Source of the DNA: Clostridia bacterium
Lineage (GTDB): Bacteria > Bacillota > Clostridia > Christensenellales > Borkfalkiaceae
Length of the DNA stretch: 14,727 nucleotides
Reading direction: 5' to 3'
Assembly: GCA_029071285.1 (NCBI GenBank)
Contig: JAIEAS010000187.1
Coordinates: 1 to 14,727 of the forward strand
Shown here piece after piece: positions 1 through 6,912 of this stretch. Below the pieces are notes generated by a model. The model searched no databases and was not told where the DNA came from. It saw only the letters and a list, made by a program, of their open reading frames with translations. The stretch's first letter is position 1. Every line of letters starts with the position of its first letter. A program made the position numbers and the translations under genes.

Positions 1-70
1 TAAATATTTTTAATTCTTAAAAAATATAAAAAATAACAAGATTACTATCATCATTTATTGTGAAAAGAAT

Positions 71-89
71 TGGGAAGTTTTGGGAAGTT
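71..89. repeat. Tandem 10-bp repeat, two copies
   Basis: The nonamer TGGGAAGTT occurs at 71-79 and again at 81-89, with one T between them. The surrounding 1-120 is very AT-rich and holds no convincing gene. The repeat might be a protein-binding site or chance; nothing else in the window matches it. Confidence 0.4.
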
Positions 90-133
90 GCTGATTTTAG
101 GGATTTTGTAACAAACAGATTTTATTTATTTTG

Positions 134-177
134 GGGCATTTTTAGGCGGTTTTCGGCTGAAAATGCCCTTATTTTTG
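134..177 (+). terminator. Possible intrinsic terminator of an upstream + strand gene
   Basis: A 9-bp perfect inverted repeat pairs 134-142 (GGGCATTTT) with 160-168 (AAAATGCCC) across a 17-base loop. It is followed on the + strand by TTATTTTT. The long loop and AT-rich inner stem make it weaker than the other hairpins here. If real, it ends a transcript that enters from the left of the window. Confidence 0.45.
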
Positions 178-188
178 TGGTTTTAAAT

Positions 189-264
189 AATGGTGATTTT
201 TGACGCATATGCCTTAAAATCCCACGGGGTAACAGTATCGGTTCAAGTTCAATCACCAGCGCCA
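189..264 (+). pseudogene. Degenerate tRNA-Leu(UAA)-like remnant
   Basis: The 3' half reads like a tRNA-Leu. There is an anticodon loop CTTAAAA with anticodon TAA (about 213-219), a variable region with GGGGTAAC, a T-loop TTCAAGT (242-248), an acceptor strand CACCAGC (254-260), discriminator G and an encoded CCA (262-264). The bases TGGTG at 191-195 can pair with five of the seven acceptor positions. The anticodon stem does not pair, the T-stem has a mismatch, and the D-arm is largely missing: the span is about 76 bases against 85-90 for a normal tRNA-Leu. It is therefore probably a pseudogene or an integration-site remnant rather than a working tRNA. An intrinsic terminator follows 10 bases later, as expected for a former tRNA unit. 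Confidence 0.5.
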
Positions 265-273
265 CAGCAAGGA

Positions 274-308
274 TCTGTAAGACGAAAGGCTTACAGACCA
301 CTTTTTTT
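274..308 (+). terminator. Intrinsic terminator after the tRNA-like remnant
   Basis: TCTGTAAG at 274-281 pairs perfectly with CTTACAGA at 290-297 across an 8-base loop. After CCAC comes a run of seven T (302-308). This would separate any transcript of the tRNA-like region from the restriction-modification operon downstream. Confidence 0.7.
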
Positions 309-517
309 GCATTTTTAGACAAAAACAGCGAAAATTAACCAGTTTTTTGCTCAAGATTGTGTAAAACTGAACGTTTGATTTTGAAATATTTATTCTGTAA
401 GTCAATTTTATGCCAAAAATAGCAAGATGATTTTAGTTCAACACACTTCTGTAAAGCTGACCTATAAGCCCTCCGTTGTCAGATTTGAATGTGTCGGAAT
501 GTTGGAACCTATAGAAT
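309..517. other. AT-rich intergenic stretch with no gene seen
   Basis: No open frame with a believable start and ribosome site lies between the terminator at 308 and the repeat elements starting at 518. Several short AT-rich runs are present, but I could not assign them. Confidence 0.5.
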
Positions 518-569
518 ACGCAGGAAAAAAATTCAAATAACGCAGGGAGATTTTTACTTGACGTAGGGA
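518..569. promoter_or_regulatory. Three phased ACGYAGG elements, candidate operator
   Basis: ACGCAGGA (518-525), ACGCAGGGA (540-548) and ACGTAGGGA (561-569) are spaced 22 and 21 bases apart, about two helical turns, so all three face the same side of the DNA. Copies two and three are each followed by T-rich sequence ending in TTTACTTGA (553-561 and 570-578), so they are longer imperfect direct repeats. The array sits immediately upstream of the -35 of the M1 promoter. This arrangement suggests binding of an oligomeric regulator. No separate controller gene is visible, so one of the methyltransferases or a host factor would be the candidate. Confidence 0.5.
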
Positions 570-574
570 TTTAC

Positions 575-604
575 TTGATATAATTTCACAGATTATGCTA
601 TAAT
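575..604 (+). promoter_or_regulatory. Promoter of the restriction-modification operon
   Basis: TTGATA (575-580), an 18-base spacer and a perfect TATAAT (599-604) preceded by TGC (596-598), an extended -10. The start codon of M1 lies 29 bases downstream. A second overlapping pair, TTGACG (558-563) with TATAAT (579-584), has only a 15-base spacer and is less likely to be used. Confidence 0.7.
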
Positions 605-633
605 AAAATTAATTAATTTCGGAGAAAAGTCAA

Positions 634-1758
634 ATGATAAAATTAGGTACGGCATTCAGCGGAATAGGTGCTATAGAGCAAGCACTTTTGAGACTTGATA
701 TGGAACACGAAATTGAGTTTGCTTGCGATAATGGGGATGTGGAAATTTCTGTGGATACGGACAAAGAACTTGATTTAATCAGGGATTTATCGTCCCCCGA
801 AGAAAAAAGAGATTATGTAGATTCTCTTTATAAGAAAAATTCCATTAAAACAAATTTTGTTAAACAATCTTATCTGGCTAACTATAAGATACAGAATGAC
901 TTGTTTTTTGCCGATGTAAAAATGCTTGACGGAAAAGATTTTACAAATAAAATTGATTTGTTTGTAGGCGGCAGTCCGTGTCAAAGTTTTTCAGTTATAG
1001 GTGCAAAGGGTGGTTTTAATGATACACGCGGTACGCTGTTTTATGATTATGTCAGACTTGTAAAAGAGATTCAGCCTCAAGTTTTTATCTATGAAAATGT
1101 TTACGGGCTGACAAGACATGACAACGGCAAAACCTGGGCGATTATGCAACAGGTTTTCAGTGAGCTTGGTTACAGCTATAAGTTTGAAATTCTGGATTCC
1201 CGTAATTATGGTATTCCTCAAGGCAGAAGAAGAATTTTTGTAGTTGGATTTAAAGATGCAAGCCATTGCGAAAAATTCAGTTTTCCGGAGCCCATTGAAC
1301 TGAAATACACAATGCAGGATTTTCTTGAGGAAAACACCGCAGTGGGAAGTTTGCAGAGTATAGATGGGCTTTTAACAAAAATAAATGATGAAAAAGGCGA
1401 ACCGGAAGAAAGATATTATTTGTCGGAAAAATTAAAGGCGTATTGCTTGTCTCCCGGCACTAAAAATTTTATGCATGCCGATGCAAAAATTGATTTACCG
1501 ATAGCACGGGCGTTGTTGTCAACTATGGGGAATTCCCATCGCTCAAGTGTTAATAATTATGTGACTACAAACGGCAGAGTCAGGGCATTGACAGTAAGAG
1601 AGGTTCACCGCCTTATGGGATTTCCTGATAGCTATAAAATTGTTGTATCAAAAGCGCAAGCTTATAAACAAGCCGGTAACTCTATTGTAGTCGATGTGCT
1701 TATGAATTTAGTTAAAGAAATAGCAAAAGTTGAGGGGTGGGATTATGGAAAGAATTAA
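634..1758 (+). CDS. DNA cytosine-5 methyltransferase M1
   Basis: A 374-residue C5 methyltransferase that transfers a methyl group from S-adenosylmethionine to C5 of cytosine in a specific DNA site. Visible motifs: SAM-binding motif I (residues 4-15, AFSGIGAIE), catalytic PCQ with Cys116 (motif IV), ENV 154-156 (motif VI), QGRRR 196-200 (motif VIII), a target-recognition region around 230-312, and AYKQAGNS (343-350, motif X). All catalytic motifs are intact. It differs from its two relatives by an extra block of about 55 residues, acidic and lysine-rich, between the motif II acidic region (near residue 32) and the ADV of motif III (93-95). The start is ATG with GGAG at 621-624. It is the first gene of the cassette, and its 3' end overlaps M2 by 14 bases. 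The recognition sequence cannot be read from the protein. Confidence 0.95.
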   Translation: MIKLGTAFSGIGAIEQALLRLDMEHEIEFACDNGDVEISVDTDKELDLIRDLSSPEEKRDYVDSLYKKNSIKTNFVKQSYLANYKIQNDLFFADVKMLDGKDFTNKIDLFVGGSPCQSFSVIGAKGGFNDTRGTLFYDYVRLVKEIQPQVFIYENVYGLTRHDNGKTWAIMQQVFSELGYSYKFEILDSRNYGIPQGRRRIFVVGFKDASHCEKFSFPEPIELKYTMQDFLEENTAVGSLQSIDGLLTKINDEKGEPEERYYLSEKLKAYCLSPGTKNFMHADAKIDLPIARALLSTMGNSHRSSVNNYVTTNGRVRALTVREVHRLMGFPDSYKIVVSKAQAYKQAGNSIVVDVLMNLVKEIAKVEGWDYGKN

Positions 1759-2725
1759 AACGGCAAATAAGAAATACCGCGTTGTCAGCTTATTTGCCGG
1801 TATAGGCGGATTTGACCTTGGTTTTGAAAATGCCGGATTTAATATAATATGGGCCAATGATTTTGACAAATTTGCAGTTGAAACATACAAAGCCAACATT
1901 GGGCGACAAATTGTTTTGGGTGATATCCGTGAAGAAAAGGAAAATATACCGGAACACGATGTGCTTATAGGCGGCTTTCCTTGTCAGCCATTCAGTACTC
2001 TTGGGAAGTTAAAGGGATTTGATGATGCCGACAGAGGTGACTTGTTTTTTGAAATTAAAGACATTCTTAAAATGCACAGAACTAAAGTATTTGTCCTTGA
2101 AAATGTTAAAAATATTATAAATCATAACAACGGCGAAACCTTCAGGCGTATTCTTCATGAACTCCATAGTATAGGATACGATTGTTATTATAAGGTATTG
2201 AATTCTGCGGATTATGGTATCCCCCAACGCAGAAACAGGGTTTATATTGTAGGATTTTTAAGAGATGCATTTGATAATGTTCCATTCGGATACCCTGATA
2301 CCATCCCATTACAACTTACCACACAAGATTTACTTGATAAGGAAGTGGATAAAAAATATTTTCTTACGCCGAAAATAGAAAAAACAATACTTGGTGAGGG
2401 AACAAAAGGATATATTGTTCAGCCTACAATTGATTTGCCGATATCTAAGACGCTTACGGCTACAATGCATAAGATGCATCGTGCAAGTCAGGACAACTAT
2501 GTTACAGACCTTGAAAGCCGTGCTTTATTTGATGATAATAATCGTACAAATATCAGAAAGCTGACACCGAATGAGTGCAGAAAGCTTCAGGGGTTCCCTG
2601 GTGACTGGGTGCAGGTTGTCTCTGATTGTCAGGCGTACAAGCAATTTGGCAATGCTGTAACCGTTGATGTTTCTTATGCCGTTGCAATGAAACTTATGGA
2701 ATATATGAATAAAAACATGAGGTAA
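1745..2725 (+). CDS. DNA cytosine-5 methyltransferase M2
   Basis: A 326-residue C5 methyltransferase with motif I SLFAGIGGFDLGF (15-27), catalytic PCQ with Cys80, ENV 119-121, QRRNR 161-165 and AYKQFGNAVTVDV (297-309). I chose ATG at 1745 rather than the in-frame TTG at 1730 because AGGGG lies just upstream and motif I falls at the usual distance from the N-terminus. The gene starts inside the last codons of M1, which points to translational coupling. Its recognition region (about 204-254) closely resembles that of M1 (260-311), although the rest of the two proteins is far less alike. The pair may methylate opposite strands of one site. Confidence 0.95.
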   Translation: MERIKTANKKYRVVSLFAGIGGFDLGFENAGFNIIWANDFDKFAVETYKANIGRQIVLGDIREEKENIPEHDVLIGGFPCQPFSTLGKLKGFDDADRGDLFFEIKDILKMHRTKVFVLENVKNIINHNNGETFRRILHELHSIGYDCYYKVLNSADYGIPQRRNRVYIVGFLRDAFDNVPFGYPDTIPLQLTTQDLLDKEVDKKYFLTPKIEKTILGEGTKGYIVQPTIDLPISKTLTATMHKMHRASQDNYVTDLESRALFDDNNRTNIRKLTPNECRKLQGFPGDWVQVVSDCQAYKQFGNAVTVDVSYAVAMKLMEYMNKNMR

Positions 2726-2729
2726 AAAT

Positions 2730-3962
2730 ATGCCGTCCAGTTCAATAACTTTTCTTGACAGCAGAGAGATGATTTTAAATTACACAGAAAGTCGCTCCGC
2801 GGATATGTTTGAATATATTCAGTCACATCCTCAGACGAGGTTTACTCTCTGGTATAAAAATCTGACTCATTCGGATCTTACAAATCGTGGCAAACGCAAT
2901 GGCTGGCAGGAAGGCCTCGATAAAAATCTTCTTTACTATCTTAGCGTAAAAGAAATGCGTGAAATTGAAGAAGCAAGCGAAAAGCCTTTCGAAAGCGCAA
3001 AGCAGTCGAATATAGGAATGTCAGATGGGTTTTACCGGGACTTGGGTATGCCGCGGCTCCAGCGCAGAGACGGGCCACAGACAACTCAGCACAAACATTT
3101 ACAGTTGAATGATTATGCCGGCGTATACCTTGTAAACGATACCGTAAAGTATTTTACAATGGAATATACGAACAAGGTTATAAGAAAAACCGGCAAATCA
3201 GTAAAATGGGGTACCGGCGAAACTGTTACGCTCAGCGGCTCAAAGTTTACCCCTATTCAGATTACTCAGGCTATTCATGGGCTTGGCACTGCAGAAGATG
3301 TTGAATTCCATAAACTCAGGCTGTCTATGTTTTGCAATGATACATTTATAGTTTTGATAGAACACTCTGCAATCAAAAATGTTTATATTATGCTGGAAAA
3401 GAATCCACGGTTTTTTACTTTGGTCGGAGAAGCAAACAAAAGCTGGGAGCATTATTTACAGGTTAAGCACCAGCAAGAGCAAGCAAGAATAACAGTTCAG
3501 GCCGGTTTGGGGGTTGAGGAAGAAAAAACCAGAGCACAGCAATCTGCGTGGAAAGAGCTGCTGGCGAAAGAAATGATGAACTACACCACCCACGAAGGTG
3601 AAGTGTTCTGCCCGTTCACACAGCTCAATGCTGATTTTGAAAGTGTGCCGATGCTGTTTATTGCCTCTCATATAAAACGTTTTGCCGACAGTGATTCCGT
3701 TGAGGCATATGACGTTAACAACGGATTATTGTTATGCGCCAATGCCGATGCCTTGTTTGACAAGCATATGATAACAGTTGACGAAAACAAGCAGCTTATA
3801 TTTTCATTTTTAATTGATAATAACTGGCAGCTTAAACAAAAATTGTTGCTTAATCAACATATCTTTGAGTTAATTTTGAATGATAAACGCATGGAGTATA
3901 TGAAAGAGCACAGGAAAATATTTTACTTAAAAGAAGAAGAAAGAAAACGCGTGAAAAACTAA
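2730..3962 (+). CDS. HNH endonuclease R1, probable restriction subunit
   Basis: A 410-residue protein with a C-terminal HNH nuclease domain of the HNH_2 type. Visible are FCPFTQLN (293-300), ASHIK with His314 (312-316), DVNNGLLLCANADALFD (328-344), and a conserved tail NDKRMEYMKEH (384-394). The N-terminal 250 residues are not a domain I recognise; they share several blocks with the next gene (LTHSDL 45-50, AKQSNI 90-95, HGLGT 183-187), so the two are paralogs over the full length. GAGG just before the ATG overlaps the end of M2, giving a 4-base gap. Lying between methyltransferases of the same operon, it most likely cuts DNA lacking their methylation. A methyl-dependent nuclease is the alternative. 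The nuclease call is firm; the restriction role is inferred from context. Confidence 0.85.
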   Translation: MPSSSITFLDSREMILNYTESRSADMFEYIQSHPQTRFTLWYKNLTHSDLTNRGKRNGWQEGLDKNLLYYLSVKEMREIEEASEKPFESAKQSNIGMSDGFYRDLGMPRLQRRDGPQTTQHKHLQLNDYAGVYLVNDTVKYFTMEYTNKVIRKTGKSVKWGTGETVTLSGSKFTPIQITQAIHGLGTAEDVEFHKLRLSMFCNDTFIVLIEHSAIKNVYIMLEKNPRFFTLVGEANKSWEHYLQVKHQQEQARITVQAGLGVEEEKTRAQQSAWKELLAKEMMNYTTHEGEVFCPFTQLNADFESVPMLFIASHIKRFADSDSVEAYDVNNGLLLCANADALFDKHMITVDENKQLIFSFLIDNNWQLKQKLLLNQHIFELILNDKRMEYMKEHRKIFYLKEEERKRVKN

Positions 3963-3974
3963 AAAGAGGTTATT

Positions 3975-5360
3975 ATGGCGGGGCCAAAGAAAAATTATCT
4001 GGTGACCAGAGATAAAGAAGATATATTTTTTTATATCGAGTATAATTCCAAAGATTTGTTTAATGTATTAAAAAACAAATTTGACCATGAGTTGATTTTA
4101 ATTCGAAAATATTTATCTCATTCGGATATAATAACAAAAGGAAAATTAACCAGAAGCAAAAAGCAGCTGTTTCAAGGCGATGATGCATTGAAATGTTATA
4201 TGCTATATTATCAAAGCTTTGAGGAACTGAAGGGTTTAGATTATTTACCAATAGCAGCCCAATCAAATATTATTGTACCCGAAGATTTTTATGAGGAAAC
4301 CGGAATACCCCATCATTGGGAAAACGGGCACAGACCTAGAGAAATAGTTAAAGAAGACGGTTTTACTGTTTATGTGCCTTTGGATACATGTGACGATTTT
4401 AACTTAAAAGATTTAAATAAAATATGTGACTTTAACGATAAATTCAAATATGACCAAAAAGATCTGAAACATTTGGCTACTTTTAATTTGAGAAACTTTT
4501 TGGATAATGATACGCAATTGTTAAAGGCAGATGCGTTGCATATCGCTGCGCATGGACTGGGAACGGTTAAAGATAAACTTTTTTCATATTTAAGATCGTT
4601 CGTATTTAAAGGGGATGTCCTTAACATAATCATTGATAAAAACGAGAATGTTTTGTATTTATTTTTTGAGAGAAACGAGAAGTATTACTCATTAATTAAC
4701 GAAATCAAAGAAAGGCCGATTACTGCTCCTATCTGGCGTGCTTACAGCAGAAAAGATAAACAAAAAATCGTGGAAACGCTTTATTCCGTTGAAATTGCAA
4801 AATCGATTGAAAATGATGAAGTTCAGCCGGAAGAGTTTGAGTTGGCAGAAAGCAAAATTGCATTGCTTCTTAAACAATACTATAATGAGTATCATAAAAG
4901 TGTTGATGATTTAATTGCATTGGATCAACCGCCCAAGTATCGTTGGTATCAGAAGAAATGGCGGGAAATTCTGATAAAAATGGATGAAATTCAGTTCAAT
5001 GAGAAAGGTTATGCCCGGTGTGCTATTTCAGAAACAAAAGGTGACTACTCAAGTCTTGGCAGATTTTTTATCGCGTCTCATATTAAGCCCTATGCATTAT
5101 GTATTAGAGAAAAAGATTATGAATCTGCTTTTGATCCAAATAATGGTTTGATTTTGTGCTCGAATATAGATGCATTATTTGATCAGTTTCTTATAACAGT
5201 TGATGATGATGGTATAATTTTGATTAAAGATGCGGTAAAGACCATAACCGGTTATGGTAAATTTAAATTTGCCGGTAAAAAGCTTAAGGAATATTATTTA
5301 ACAGATAAAAGGAAGAGTTATCTGTCTTTACATAAAGCAGAATTTGATTCGCGCACATAA
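3975..5360 (+). CDS. HNH endonuclease R2, paralog of R1
   Basis: A 461-residue protein with the same layout as R1: shared N-terminal blocks LSHSD (47-51), AAQSNI (94-99) and HGLGT (193-197), then a C-terminal HNH_2 domain with ASHIKP including His369, DPNNGLILCSNIDALFD (387-403), and the tail TDKRKSYLSLHK (443-454). It is about 50 residues longer, mainly in a charged middle region (about 255-315) ahead of the nuclease. Base composition is very AT-rich: 15 G/C in the 60 bases 4081-4140. GAGG at 3966-3969 supports the ATG. Two intact nuclease paralogs side by side suggest a heterodimer, each subunit cutting one strand, as known for BbvCI. Two separate enzymes remain possible. Confidence 0.85.
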   Translation: MAGPKKNYLVTRDKEDIFFYIEYNSKDLFNVLKNKFDHELILIRKYLSHSDIITKGKLTRSKKQLFQGDDALKCYMLYYQSFEELKGLDYLPIAAQSNIIVPEDFYEETGIPHHWENGHRPREIVKEDGFTVYVPLDTCDDFNLKDLNKICDFNDKFKYDQKDLKHLATFNLRNFLDNDTQLLKADALHIAAHGLGTVKDKLFSYLRSFVFKGDVLNIIIDKNENVLYLFFERNEKYYSLINEIKERPITAPIWRAYSRKDKQKIVETLYSVEIAKSIENDEVQPEEFELAESKIALLLKQYYNEYHKSVDDLIALDQPPKYRWYQKKWREILIKMDEIQFNEKGYARCAISETKGDYSSLGRFFIASHIKPYALCIREKDYESAFDPNNGLILCSNIDALFDQFLITVDDDGIILIKDAVKTITGYGKFKFAGKKLKEYYLTDKRKSYLSLHKAEFDSRT

Positions 5361-5367
5361 TAAAATT

Positions 5368-6309
5368 ATGATTACAGTAGCAAGCTTATTTAGCGGTATT
5401 GGTGGTATTGACCTTGGATTTCAGCAAGCCGGATGTGAAATTGTCTGGGCAAATGAATTTGACAAAGATGCGGCGATTACATACCGTCAAAATTTTTCCA
5501 ACACCCCTTTGATTGAAGGAGATATAAGAAAAGTAAAAGCTGAATCGATTCCGGATTTTGATATTCTGGTCGCGGGATTCCCTTGTCAGCCTTTTTCCAT
5601 TGTCGGTAAACAGCGCGGATTTGATGACCCGCGCGGTAATCTGTTTTTTGAAATTGCGAGAATCCTTGATAAAAAAAGGCCGGCTGTTGTTTTTCTTGAG
5701 AATGTCCAGAATCTTATTGAGCATGATAAGGGTAAGACTTTTCTTGTTATTTATAATGCGCTTGTTCAGTTTGGGTATTATGTAAACTATAAAGTTCTTG
5801 ATTCGCAATTTTACGGCAATATCCCGCAGCAAAGGAAACGCATTTATATTGTTGGATTTCTGGATTGCAGTATGAGTGATAATTTCAGATTTCCAGATGA
5901 GATACCTTTGACAATGCAATTGAATGATGTAATTGACCGTTCGGTATGTCATGATAAAATATACTATTATAATGCATCTTCATTCTGGTATGAAGATTTG
6001 GTGAGAACGGTCATTGATTCCAAAGCGCTTTATAAAATTAACGATTATGGCGTTTCGGCTAAAAAGCACTTTGTATGTCCAACATTAATGGCAAATATGG
6101 GAACGTATCCGGACAGAATACCGGTTTTAAAAGATGATTTCGGTATAAGAAAACTTACTCCACGTGAATGCCTTGCTTTGCAGGGATTCCCGTCAGAGTT
6201 TACATTTAATGGCATATCTCTGAATAATGCATACAAACAATGTGGGAACAGTGTTACGGTACCGGTTATAAGAAGAATAGCGGATGCAATACTTAAAGTA
6301 TTAAGGTAA
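5368..6309 (+). CDS. DNA cytosine-5 methyltransferase M3
   Basis: A 313-residue C5 methyltransferase with motif I ASLFSGIGGIDLGF (5-18), catalytic PCQ with Cys73, ENV 111-113, QQRKR 154-158 and AYKQCGNSVTVPV (288-300). All key residues are present. Its recognition region (about 195-256) is unlike those of M1 and M2, so it probably has another specificity or reads another part of the site. ATG at 5368 places motif I at the usual position; an in-frame TTG at 5344 lies inside the end of R2. No good Shine-Dalgarno sequence precedes this ATG. It sits 7 bases after the R2 stop, so translation may depend on coupling. Vsr follows after 6 bases. Confidence 0.95.
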   Translation: MITVASLFSGIGGIDLGFQQAGCEIVWANEFDKDAAITYRQNFSNTPLIEGDIRKVKAESIPDFDILVAGFPCQPFSIVGKQRGFDDPRGNLFFEIARILDKKRPAVVFLENVQNLIEHDKGKTFLVIYNALVQFGYYVNYKVLDSQFYGNIPQQRKRIYIVGFLDCSMSDNFRFPDEIPLTMQLNDVIDRSVCHDKIYYYNASSFWYEDLVRTVIDSKALYKINDYGVSAKKHFVCPTLMANMGTYPDRIPVLKDDFGIRKLTPRECLALQGFPSEFTFNGISLNNAYKQCGNSVTVPVIRRIADAILKVLR

Positions 6310-6315
6310 ATAAAT

Positions 6316-6735
6316 ATGGATGTTCATGACCCGCAAACCAGAAGTTACAATATGTCTATGATTAAAGGGAAACAGACGAAACCGGAAGAGCTGGTCGCAA
6401 AATATTTGTTTTCCCGTGGGGTAAGATATCGAAGAAATGTAAAAACTTTGCCGGGGAAACCGGATATTGTATTAAAAAAATACAAAACGGTGGTCTTTGT
6501 TAACGGATGTTTCTGGCATTTACATGAAGGATGCAGATACTTTGTGTGGCCCGAGAATAATAAGGAATTTTGGAAAGATAAGTTATTAAAAAACAAAGAG
6601 CGTGATATTGCAGTAAGAGAAACTCTCGAAAAATCGGGCTGGAAAGTGCTGGTTGTCTGGGAGTGTGATTTAAAGCATGACAGCAGAGAAAATACATTGG
6701 CACATGTTTATGATGATATTGTGAGTACCGGTTAA
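6316..6735 (+). CDS. vsr: Very short patch repair endonuclease (Vsr)
   Basis: A 139-residue Vsr endonuclease, which nicks DNA 5' of the T in T:G mismatches formed when 5-methylcytosine deaminates, allowing repair back to C:G. Matching the E. coli enzyme by eye: the N-terminal HDPQTRSYNM block, Glu24 (E. coli Glu25), catalytic Asp50 in GKPDIVL (Asp51), GCFWH with His68 (His69), and the zinc-type ligands Cys65, His70, Cys73 and Cys117 in VVWEC. Two differences: Asn63 stands where E. coli has His64, and one extra residue lies between Cys65 and Cys73. Such genes usually accompany a C5 methyltransferase, here M3 directly upstream. It is the last gene of the cassette. Confidence 0.93.
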   Translation: MDVHDPQTRSYNMSMIKGKQTKPEELVAKYLFSRGVRYRRNVKTLPGKPDIVLKKYKTVVFVNGCFWHLHEGCRYFVWPENNKEFWKDKLLKNKERDIAVRETLEKSGWKVLVVWECDLKHDSRENTLAHVYDDIVSTG

Positions 6736-6858
6736 TTTTATTTTATCTTCTGCCCAAAACCGACGGGTCTTGTTTGCAAATGACAATTTGTACTAGAGAG
6801 AAATATCATAAAATGTGTTTAAAAATCATACAGTTCAATAATAAGATTCAGAATAAAA
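6736..6858. other. AT-rich spacer between convergent operons
   Basis: No gene is seen between the Vsr stop and the shared terminator. A minor CAAAT/ATTTG hairpin is present but has no clear role. The change from AT-rich to GC-rich sequence occurs across this spacer. Confidence 0.5.
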
Positions 6859-6895
6859 AAGCTCCCGGATGTGTGGTTCGGGAGCTTGTTTTTCA
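6859..6895. terminator. Bidirectional intrinsic terminator
   Basis: AAGCTCCCG (6859-6867) pairs perfectly with CGGGAGCTT (6879-6887) across an 11-base loop. The + strand continues GTTTTTC and the - strand continues as a T-rich run (complement of the A run 6855-6860). It lies 26 bases past the stop of the hybrid kinase and about 120 bases past Vsr, so it can end both convergent operons. Confidence 0.85.
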
Positions 6896-6912
6896 TTTAT
6901 TTGTAAGTGGGT

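Noticed and set aside
122..322. 66-residue open frame on the - strand
   Set aside because: It starts with TTG, has no ribosome site, and lies across the terminator hairpins and the tRNA-like remnant.
5386..5952. 188-residue open frame on the - strand inside M3
   Set aside because: It is antisense to a gene with full catalytic motifs, has low-complexity composition (Ile, Lys, Asn) and no recognisable domain.
6832..6839. AGTTCAAT, also present in the tRNA-like remnant (246-253), as a possible right attachment repeat
   Set aside because: Eight bases in AT-rich DNA with no extended match to the acceptor end; too short to claim an att site.
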